This document shows positions 46,771-54,057 of a DNA stretch of 54,057 nt, one piece after another; the stretch's first letter is position 1; every line of letters begins with the position of its first letter. The notes under the pieces were generated by a model, which saw nothing but the letters and a program-made list of their open reading frames with translations, was not told the DNA's origin and ran no database searches. Made by a program: the position numbers and the translations under genes. Source of the stretch: Candidatus Competibacteraceae bacterium (lineage in GTDB: Bacteria > Pseudomonadota > Gammaproteobacteria > Competibacterales > Competibacteraceae); contig JAPUDV010000096.1 of NCBI GenBank assembly GCA_027492875.1, forward strand, positions 1,905 through 55,961. The letters are read 5' to 3'.

Positions 46771-47703
46771 ATGCTTCGATTTCTTGCTACTAAGAACATG
46801 CCGCGTCCCGCTGTTGGACAGGCTATTCAAGCGAAGTTCGAAAAAAAACTTCAGACGGGAATAGTTCCCACACGAGTTATTAAGCAAGGAACCCATGTCG
46901 ATCGAACCATATCGCGCGACTTGGCGTTTACGCTTTGTCATAATATGAAGTTCTCTTTGCCTTTCTCGATAGCGAAATTGATGTCATGCAATCCTAGCGG
47001 GCATACAGGTGATGGAAATCGATTTAATGGTGTGAATTTCGATGGTAATGCTGGACAGCATGCGACCTATCAAAGCATCGTCGTAAAGGAGTTTGGCGCG
47101 GCGCCAGGCATGGTTGCGGAATTGAGGCATTATGGAAAAAAAAGAATAGAGGCGGCTCCGATCATTCAACCAGGGCAATATGCCGCCTCTAGTTTGGTGG
47201 GCAAAAACAATCCCGCTTTTGCATTTTTGGATCAAATAATACTCAGAGCGGTAGTGCCTGAAGACATTGTTGTCATCAATTTCGATTTTTCCGATAAGGA
47301 TGTATTAAGTTTCATTAAAGGTTTTTCTCAGGAAATACAGCCTGAATTAAAAGCATTGAAGTGCCTGAGCTTTGATCAAGCTTTGTTTCTTCCAGATGAT
47401 CATAGCGTGTCCCGCCCGATTGGCAACCTCATTCTTAAACAAAATGGAATTTCTGGCTTGGTTGCCACTTCGGCGCGGGATGAGTTGATCGAGGAAGGTC
47501 CATGGAAGAAATTTGAGCAGAATCTCATACTTAAAGCTGAGCCCGATGGCCCCAATCGCTTTTTAAGTTTAGCTTCAGTTTTCTTTTTTGAAAATAAAGA
47601 TGGTATGGCGCGTTTTTATTCAAGAAAGCCCGATGAGGTGGTCTCTTCATTCCAGGAAGAGTCGCAACTCGATAGAAATTCTGACGACAACGAAAATACA
47701 TAA
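46771..47703 (+). CDS. RES-domain-like protein (possible ADP-ribosyltransferase-fold toxin)
   Basis: 310 residues. No family is certain. The spacing of three blocks recalls the RES (ART-fold) domain: GNRFNGVNFDG with Arg84, then the acidic strand VAELRHYG with Glu117, and NLILKQNGISGLVATSARDE with Ser234 followed by Arg. RES toxins deplete NAD and are normally paired with an Xre-type antitoxin; none is encoded on either side, only a 186-bp spacer after recD. GGAGG seven bases before the ATG at 46771 gives a strong start. The gene is more AT-rich than recD upstream, and codons such as AAA, ATA and TTT are frequent, suggesting import. It is followed after five bases by the FecR gene. The RES call is tentative. 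Confidence 0.4.
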   Translation: MLRFLATKNMPRPAVGQAIQAKFEKKLQTGIVPTRVIKQGTHVDRTISRDLAFTLCHNMKFSLPFSIAKLMSCNPSGHTGDGNRFNGVNFDGNAGQHATYQSIVVKEFGAAPGMVAELRHYGKKRIEAAPIIQPGQYAASSLVGKNNPAFAFLDQIILRAVVPEDIVVINFDFSDKDVLSFIKGFSQEIQPELKALKCLSFDQALFLPDDHSVSRPIGNLILKQNGISGLVATSARDELIEEGPWKKFEQNLILKAEPDGPNRFLSLASVFFFENKDGMARFYSRKPDEVVSSFQEESQLDRNSDDNENT

Positions 47704-47708
47704 CGTCC

Positions 47709-48455
47709 GTGAACAACCCCTGCTTCCTGACTGTCTCCTTGGGGTGGAAAAGACAATCGAATAGACTCACTGGACGCGGTCGGTCGGACCCATGGAGCCG
47801 ATTGTATTGGCTGTTGCTTATGGTGCTGCTGCCGTTTTACCCGGCCCTGACCCAGGAAGCAGGCGTGCTGGTCAGCGTGGTGGGAGCCGCCGAAGTGTGG
47901 CGTGAGGGGCGCTGGCAAGCGGTCGGGGCGAGCGAACGGCTGGCGGTCGGCGAGGTGGTACGAACCGGCGAGGGCAGCCGTGCTGCCGTTTTGCTGGCAA
48001 ACGGCGCGCAGATCAAACTCAACGGCAACAGCCGACTAGAACTCAAGCAGGTCGCCCCCCGAGAAATCGTTCCCGCCTCGACCGGCCTCCTGCAAAGCGT
48101 CCTGCGCCTGCTGGGCGGCGAAATCTGGGTCCGCGACAACAATCAATTGCTGGAAATTCAAACCGTGCCCGCCACCGCCACCATTCGCGGCACCGAGTTC
48201 ATGGCGGTCGGTCCCGCCGACGCGGCCCAACTGACCGTGCTGGATGGGTTGGCCGAATTCAGCAACCCGCAAGGCAGCGTGTGGGTGGCGGCGAACGAAC
48301 AAGCCAGCGGTAGTGTTCCAGACATGGGTTTTAGTATAAAACCCATGTCTGGAACACTACCCGTTTTTGCAATATTGAACGAGTCGTTTCGGGATCAAAG
48401 CCGCTGGTTTTTTCCATCAAACTTGGCGCGATCCGGCGCATTTCCTCGTCGCTGA
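47709..48455 (+). pseudogene. FecR-domain protein truncated at a palindromic junction
   Basis: From a GTG at 47709 the product begins with a signal-anchor region (WSRLYWLLLMVLLPFYPALT, residues 29-48). The FecR-type beta domain (about 52-200) follows: VGEVVRTGEGSRAAVLLANG, IKLNGNSRLELKQVAP, VRDNNQLLEIQTVPATATIRGTEF and LTVLDGLAEFSNPQGSVWV. Homologues I know of this type continue into a proline-rich linker and TPR repeats. Here native sequence stops at ANEQASG, and the frame then runs through a 53-bp palindrome (48309-48361) and antisense to the neighbouring methyltransferase before stopping at 48455. The last 48 or so residues are therefore not native. Probably a broken gene; a secreted FecR domain could still be made. 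Confidence 0.7.
48309..48361. repeat. Perfect 25-bp palindrome at a rearrangement junction
   Basis: The left arm 48309-48333 (GGTAGTGTTCCAGACATGGG...) and right arm 48337-48361 are exact reverse complements separated by GTA. Both flanking coding sequences lose homology exactly here: the FecR gene from the left, the type IIG gene from the right, whose stop codon TAA (48333-48331) lies inside the left arm. It has the form of two abutted terminal inverted repeats of a mobile element or a minimal MITE. It could also terminate the two convergent transcripts. It is not a known attachment site I can name. Confidence 0.85.
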
Positions 48456-50721
48456 CCTTCGGATCGAAATACTGCCGCATCCGCTGTTCCAGCGCCGCGC
48501 GGTCGATGTCTACCAAAGCATCGTCGCGGCTGGTTTTCACGCCGGGAAAGGAAGCGGGCAGCAGTTCCGGCAGGAGCGGCCAAGACAGATAATCGACGTT
48601 GATCTGCATCGGCATGAACGGCAGGCCCAACTCCAGCGGTGGTTGCAGTGGTTGGTAATACAACTCTGTTGGCGAGTCGAGACTTTTCAGCAAATCCTCG
48701 CGCTTGGATTTTCCCCAGCAGTGACGGAAGTGGAGGAGGGGACCGCCGTTTTGTGGGTTCCTCGCCAGCAAGGCAATCGCGGTTCCGACCTGGATGCCTT
48801 CCGGGTTGAAATCGGTGGAAAACACGCTGGGATCGGGCAAGCCTTCAGGCGTGAGCTTGCCGGTTTTGTACTTGTCGCCGTTCAGGCAATCGATCCAAAT
48901 CCGGTCGAACTTCTCCAAATACCGTTCCCGCATTCCGGTGAACGATAGCCCGTCCAGCCAGGAATAATTCGAGATGAAACAGATCACTCCGCGCCCGCTG
49001 TGCTCGACGATATGCCGCTCCGCCATCCGGTAAAACCGCACGTACAAATCGTTCAAACCCTGACCTTGCGGCGGCGGCGCGTGGCGGGTCTGGCGGTAAG
49101 CGCGGGTCAATTCCTGCTCCTCGTCCATCGCCACCCCGGCGAAGCCGTTGTACGGCGGATTACCCAGAATCACCAGAATCCGCCGTTCCTGTTTCACCGC
49201 CCGCGCCGCGTTGTTCTCGGCCATCAATTCCGGGAAATTGAGCGCCAGTTGCGCCATGCGCTTCTTGCCGTCCTCGTCCGGCGGCTGCCAGCCGGTCAAC
49301 GCATTGGTCAGATACACGCCCAGCCGTTCCGTCTGGCCGGTCGTTTCATCCAAATACAGCGCCGCGCCCCACTGATGCAGCAACAAACCCAACTGCAAAT
49401 GCGCTACCACATACGGCGCCGGCAACAGCTCGAAGCCGAACACCCGCGCCAGCGCCGCCTGTTTCAGTTTGGCCCCGGCCGCATCGCCCAAACCCTGTTC
49501 GTCCAGCCGCGCCTTGATCTGCTGCAACACCTCGGTCAAATACGCGCCGGTCCCGCAACAGGGATCGAGCACGAGCACATTCGGATCGGCCAGCCCGTCG
49601 GCAATACCCAGTTCCTCCCGCAACACCGCGTCCACCCGCGCCACCATGTAGCGGACGATCTCCGGCGGCGTGTACCACACGCCCAATTGCTTGCGCAGTT
49701 CCGGGTCGAAGGCGTGCAGGAACGGTTCGTAGAAATACTGTACCGCGCCGGCAGCCGCGAACTGGCCGAAGAACGCCGCGCGATCCACCCGATTCAACAC
49801 GCCGTTGACCCGATCCAGCACCTCGGCCAAGCCCAACGGCAACAATCGCGACGGTTGCGACAATTGCTCGAACAGGGCGTGAATCATCGGCACCCGCAGT
49901 GTCCAGCTCGCCAGCTTCCAGTTGAAGGCATCGCGTCGCTCGGGATTTTCCCCATGCCACAGCACCCAGGCCGAGAACACGCCGTAAAACAAGGTCTGGA
50001 TCAGCGTGGACCGGAAGAAATGCTCGCCGTCATCGGCCTCGAACCGCAGGCCCAGCGCGTTTTCCAGCGCCCCGCGCAGCGTCGCCAGCGCCGGCAAATC
50101 CGGCTTGTCCGCTAGCCGGGTCCTCGCGTCGCGGGCATACGAGGCGAGAAACCAGGCAACGTCGCGTGGATTGTTCAGCGGCGCGGCGCACAACAATGCC
50201 CGCTGGAGAAATTCCAGCAGCCGTTCGCCGTGAGTCCGGGCGAAAGCGCGCGGCTGTCGCAGTCGGGACCAGAAATCCGCCGCCGAATCGGCCAACCGGA
50301 ATGCTTCCAGTACCGCCGGCTGACCCACGCGGTCCGCGCCGACCAGCAGAAAATCCCGGTGGTTGGTGACCAGCACCAGCCGGTATTTCTCCCAATATTT
50401 GCCCACCTGCGCGCCGCCGGCGGTCAGCCAGCCGTCTTCCGCCACGCTCTTGACCTCGACCACGCCGCGTTCCGGCAACTGGCCCGGCAACGGCTCGCCC
50501 GCGCCCTTGGGGAATTGTCCGGCGGCGAACAGACCGGCGTCCGGGCTGCCGGCCCCGGTATTTTGCAATTGCGCCACCGCCAACACTCGGGGTTTCAAGG
50601 TGTGCCCGACCGCGTTCAGCAGATTGATCAGCGCCGGGTAGTAAGAGGTTTCCTTCACCCCGCCGCCGGTGGCGCGAATCTCGGTCAGAGCGGTGAAGTA
50701 GGCTTCAGCGGGGGATTTCAT
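48331..50721 (-). pseudogene. Type IIG-like restriction-modification enzyme, C-terminally truncated
   Basis: 796 residues from the ATG at 50721 (MKSPAEAYFTALTEIRATGG); earlier in-frame ATGs are not supported. Residues 55-125 hold a PD-(D/E)XK-like nuclease: Pro60-Asp61 in GSPDAGLF and Glu89-Val-Lys91 in GVVEVKS. A helical spacer leads into an N6-adenine methyltransferase: motif I VLVLDPCCGTGAYL (Asp386) and motif IV ILGNPPYNGF (Asn521). In intact relatives a region resembling YRPFDxRWLYWE and the target-recognition domain follow. Here the frame reaches SILQKR and runs into the palindrome, ending nine codons later. Without a recognition domain, restriction or methylation specificity is probably lost. 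Convergent with the broken FecR gene. Confidence 0.72.
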
Positions 50722-50834
50722 GGGGTTTCGCACGTTGGAAATCAAACGATGATACAGAATAGTGGCATACCCGCGCTTCGTCGGTGGCCGGGGCATTAGG
50801 CTTGGCGCGGGTTCATGCGCGGCTATGACCGAAC

Positions 50835-50863
50835 TTGACATAAGTGACCTCCCTGCCTATAGT
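50835..50863 (+). promoter_or_regulatory. Sigma70 promoter of the str operon
   Basis: TTGACA (50835-50840) and TATAGT (50858-50863) with an exact 17-bp spacer: a consensus -35 and near-consensus -10. The start of transcription would fall near 50870, giving an 80-base leader before rpsL. Confidence 0.85.
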
Positions 50864-50951
50864 TCCGCCTCTTTGCGGGCCTGGGCGTGTATCGAAACAG
50901 TCCCGCCGCCGGATCGATCGAATTTCAAAGCCTTATCTGGAGTAGGGGGCA

Positions 50952-51326
<375 letters not shown>

Positions 51327-51360
51327 AGTCTTGCTTTAGCAGATTGCGATTGAGGCGGTT

Positions 51361-51831
51361 ATGCCGAGAAGAAGAGAAATTCCCAAGCGCGTCATTCTCC
51401 CCGATCCCAAGCACGGGAGCGAGATGCTGGCCAAGTTCGTCAACATGATGATGGAGCGCGGCAAGAAATCCGTGGCCGAGAAAATCGTCTACGGCGCGCT
51501 CGATGCCATCGCCGAAAAGGGCAAGGACGATCCGATGGGCCTGCTGGAGCAGGCGCTGGACAACGTCCGGCCGGTGGTCGAGGTCAAATCCCGCCGGGTC
51601 GGCGGCGCCACCTACCAGGTTCCGGTGGAAGTGCGCTCGGTGCGGCGGACCGCCCTGGCCATGCGCTGGCTCATCGATGCCTCCCGCAAGCGCGGCGAGA
51701 AATCCATGGCCCGCCGCCTGGCCGGCGAGCTGCTGGACGCCGCCGACAGTCGCGGCACCGCCGTCAAGAAGCGGGAAGACGTACACCGCATGGCGGAAGC
51801 CAACAAGGCTTTCGCCCATTATCGCTGGTAA
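51361..51831 (+). CDS. rpsG: 30S ribosomal protein S7
   Basis: 156 residues. [22 protein letters not shown] start, [24 protein letters not shown] and [56 protein letters not shown]. It nucleates assembly of the 30S head and in many bacteria represses translation of the str operon. Thirty-four bases after rpsL, seventeen before fusA. Confidence 0.98.
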   Translation: MPRRREIPKRVILPDPKHGSEMLAKFVNMMMERGKKSVAEKIVYGALDAIAEKGKDDPMGLLEQALDNVRPVVEVKSRRVGGATYQVPVEVRSVRRTALAMRWLIDASRKRGEKSMARRLAGELLDAADSRGTAVKKREDVHRMAEANKAFAHYRW

Positions 51832-51848
51832 GTCGCGAGGATTGAGTT

Positions 51849-53948
51849 GTGGCCCGCAAAACCCCCATCGAGCGCTATCGCAACCTCGGCGTCATGGCCC
51901 ACATTGATGCCGGCAAGACGACCGTGACCGAGCGCATCCTGTTCTACACAGGCGTCTCCCACAAGCTGGGCGAGGTGCACGATGGCGCCGCCACCATGGA
52001 TTGGATGGTGCAGGAGCAGGAACGCGGCATCACCATCACCTCCGCCGCGACCACCTGTTTCTGGCATGGCATGGCCGGCCAGTTCGAAGAACATCGCGTC
52101 AACATCATCGACACGCCCGGCCACGTCGATTTCACCATCGAGGTCGAGCGCTCGCTGCGGGTGCTGGACGGCGCCTGCGCGGTGTTCTGCGCGGTGGGCG
52201 GGGTGGAACCGCAGTCCGAAACCGTTTGGCGACAGGCCAACAAGTACGGCGTGCCGCGGTTGGCGTTCGTCAACAAGATGGATCGCGCCGGCGCCGACTT
52301 CCTCCGGGTGGTGCAGCAGGTTCAGGACCGTCTGGGCGCCTATCCGGTGCCGATCCAACTCCCGATCGGCGCCGAGGATAAATTCAAGGGCGTGGTCGAT
52401 CTGGTCAAGATGCAGGCCGTCTGGTGGGACGAGGACAGTCTCGGCATGAAGTTCGAGTACGGCGACGTTCCCGCCGAACTGCAAGCCGACTGCGAAGCTT
52501 GGCGCGAGAAAATGATCGAGGCCGCCGCCGAATCCTCCGACGAGTTGATGGAGAAATATCTGGAAGGCGAGCCGCTGAGCGAGGACGAGATCCACGCCGG
52601 GTTGCGCGCCCGCACCGTCAAGGGCGAGATCGTGCCGGCCTTGTGCGGGTCGGCCTTCAAGAACAAGGGCGTGCAGGCGATGCTGGACGCGGCGGTGCGC
52701 TACCTGCCGTCGCCGATCGACAAGCCGCCGGTCAGGGGCGTGTTGGACGACGCCGCCGAAAGCGAGGGCGAACGGCAGGCCGACGACAGCGCCCCGTTCG
52801 CGGCGCTGGCCTTCAAGATCGCCACCGACCCCTTCGTCGGCACCCTGACCTTTATCCGCTGTTACTCCGGCGTGGTCAATTCCGGCGACTCGGTTTACAA
52901 CCCGATCAAGAGCCGGCGCGAGCGCATCGGTCGTCTGGTGCAGATGCACGCCAACAGCCGTGAGGAAATCAGGGAAATTCGCGCCGGCGACATCGCCGCC
53001 TGCGTCGGTCTGAAGGACGTGACCACCGGCGATACCCTGTGCAACGCCGACCACGTCATCACCTTGGAGCGGATGGAGTTTCCCGAGCCGGTGATCGCGG
53101 TGGCGGTCGAGCCCAAGACCAAGGCCGACCAGGAGAAAATGGGTATCGCCCTGAGCAAGCTGGCGCAGGAAGACCCCTCGTTCCGGGTTCACACCGACCC
53201 CGAGTCGGGTCAGACCATCATTTCCGGCATGGGCGAATTGCACCTGGAAATCATCGTCGACCGCCTCAAGCGCGAGTTCAAGGTGGACGCCAACGTCGGC
53301 AAGCCGCGTGTCGCCTACCGCGAAACCATCCGCAAGACGGTGGAGCAGGAAGGCAAGTTCGTGCGCCAGTCCGGCGGGCGCGGCCAGTACGGCCATGTCT
53401 GGCTGCGGCTGGAGCCGCGCGCGCCCGGCGACGGTTACGAATTCGTCAACGCCATCGTCGGCGGCGTGGTGCCCCGCGAGTATGTCCCGGCGGTGGACAA
53501 GGGCGTGCAGGAACAAATGGAGAAGGGCGTGTTGGCCGGCTATCCCGTGGTGGATGTCAAGGTCACCATCTTCGACGGCTCCTATCACGAGGTCGATTCC
53601 AGCGAGATGGCCTTCAAGATCGCCGGATCGATGGGGTTCAAGGAAGGCGCCCTCAAGGCCGGAGCCGTGCTGCTGGAGCCGATCATGAAGGTCGAGGTGG
53701 TTACCCCCGAGGACTATATGGGCGACGTGATGGGCGATCTCAACCGCCGCCGCGGCATCCTCCAGGGCATGGACGACTCGCCGTCGGGCAAGGTCATCCG
53801 CGCCGAGGTGCCGCTGGCCGAGATGTTCGGTTACGCCACCGATCTGCGTTCGGCCACCCAGGGCCGCGCGACCTATTCCATGGAATTTTCCAAGTACAAC
53901 GAAGCCCCCGCCAATATCGCGGAGACGGTCATTAAGAAAGCCTCCTGA
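51849..53948 (+). CDS. fusA: Elongation factor G
   Basis: 699 residues from a GTG at 51849 ([25 protein letters not shown]). The GTPase motifs G1 [10 protein letters not shown]2 [12 protein letters not shown]3 DTPGHVDF, G4 NKMD and G5-region [10 protein letters not shown] are intact; domain IV carries the conserved [16 protein letters not shown] and the tip of domain [28 protein letters not shown]. This translocase sits 17 bp after rpsG and 53 bp before tuf, as in other gammaproteobacteria. Confidence 0.98.
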   Translation: MARKTPIERYRNLGVMAHIDAGKTTVTERILFYTGVSHKLGEVHDGAATMDWMVQEQERGITITSAATTCFWHGMAGQFEEHRVNIIDTPGHVDFTIEVERSLRVLDGACAVFCAVGGVEPQSETVWRQANKYGVPRLAFVNKMDRAGADFLRVVQQVQDRLGAYPVPIQLPIGAEDKFKGVVDLVKMQAVWWDEDSLGMKFEYGDVPAELQADCEAWREKMIEAAAESSDELMEKYLEGEPLSEDEIHAGLRARTVKGEIVPALCGSAFKNKGVQAMLDAAVRYLPSPIDKPPVRGVLDDAAESEGERQADDSAPFAALAFKIATDPFVGTLTFIRCYSGVVNSGDSVYNPIKSRRERIGRLVQMHANSREEIREIRAGDIAACVGLKDVTTGDTLCNADHVITLERMEFPEPVIAVAVEPKTKADQEKMGIALSKLAQEDPSFRVHTDPESGQTIISGMGELHLEIIVDRLKREFKVDANVGKPRVAYRETIRKTVEQEGKFVRQSGGRGQYGHVWLRLEPRAPGDGYEFVNAIVGGVVPREYVPAVDKGVQEQMEKGVLAGYPVVDVKVTIFDGSYHEVDSSEMAFKIAGSMGFKEGALKAGAVLLEPIMKVEVVTPEDYMGDVMGDLNRRRGILQGMDDSPSGKVIRAEVPLAEMFGYATDLRSATQGRATYSMEFSKYNEAPANIAETVIKKAS

Positions 53949-54001
53949 AGCGTTTAGCTGAAGACGGTGGTTGAAGATTTGAATCGGATGGAGTGAGTAC
54001 G

Positions 54002-54057
54002 GTGTCCAAAGAAAAGTTTGAGCGCAACAAGCCGCACGTCAACGTGGGGACGATTGG
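54002..54057 (+). CDS. tuf: Elongation factor Tu (5' end only)
   Basis: The frame opens at a GTG (54002) and reads SKEKFERNKPHVNVGTIG, the unmistakable EF-Tu start just before the G1 motif GHVDHGKT; the window ends there. The 53 bp before it contain GGATGGAG about eight bases before the start. Confidence 0.95.
   Translation, partial: MSKEKFERNKPHVNVGTI

Noticed and set aside
46548..46793. 81-residue open frame upstream of the RES-like gene as a possible antitoxin
   Set aside because: It begins inside recD, has no helix-turn-helix or other antitoxin feature, and runs into the RES-like gene out of frame.

Overview
The window is a GC-rich bacterial chromosome segment, most likely from a gammaproteobacterium. 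The evidence is the rpsL-rpsG-fusA-tuf run at the right end, the mutY-yggX pair, RecB/RecD homologues, IlvD and the style of the regulators. A Competibacter-like, environmental acyl-CoA-degrading relative fits the overall gene content, but that finer placement is a guess.

Layout. 1-586 (-): 5'-truncated phage-type polyvalent protein with a PBECR-like nuclease domain, running off the left edge. 664-11719 (-): a leucine/isovalerate operon in the order ivd, mccB, liuC-type hydratase, mccA, then mvaB and acetoacetyl-CoA synthetase. It is split between mccA and mvaB by an AT-rich three-nuclease cassette (Mrr-like, GIY-YIG, Vsr; 3745-5923). 11921-19734 (+): a TetR regulator, then a long-chain acyl-CoA synthetase co-transcribed with a complete LIV-type ABC transporter (livG, H, M, K, F), ending in a clear terminator. 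19849-26144 (+): a 1973-residue MASE1/8xPAS/PocR/GAF histidine kinase with its receiver protein, followed by the wreck of a second receiver gene and an alpha/beta hydrolase. 27136-32031 (-): a second acyl-CoA catabolic operon (SDR, acyl-CoA dehydrogenase, AMACR-type racemase, hotdog thioesterase, BadI-like ring-hydrolase homologue, second thioesterase) divergent from an AraC regulator.

33303-40555 is mostly housekeeping: a small unknown gene, tRNA-Phe with its own promoter and terminator, yggX, mutY, a nucleotide-sugar-epimerase-like SDR, a degenerate HPt-REC-REC-GGDEF-EAL signalling protein, and ilvD. 40867-46584 carries recB and recD in divergent orientation with no recC beside them. 46771-50721 is an accessory patch: a low-GC RES-like protein, a FecR-domain protein cut short, a perfect 25-bp palindrome, and a type IIG-like restriction-modification gene cut short from the other side at that same palindrome. 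The window ends in the str operon behind a near-consensus promoter.

Functionally the left half is organised around CoA-linked degradation of branched or cyclic carboxylates: uptake and activation (acyl-CoA synthetase plus LIV transporter), dehydrogenation, carboxylation, hydration and cleavage to acetyl-CoA and acetoacetate. Both catabolic operons have their own divergent regulator. The most interesting parts are the nuclease cassette embedded in the leucine operon, the palindrome at which two genes end, the divergent recB/recD pair, and several signalling proteins with unusual or degenerate domains.
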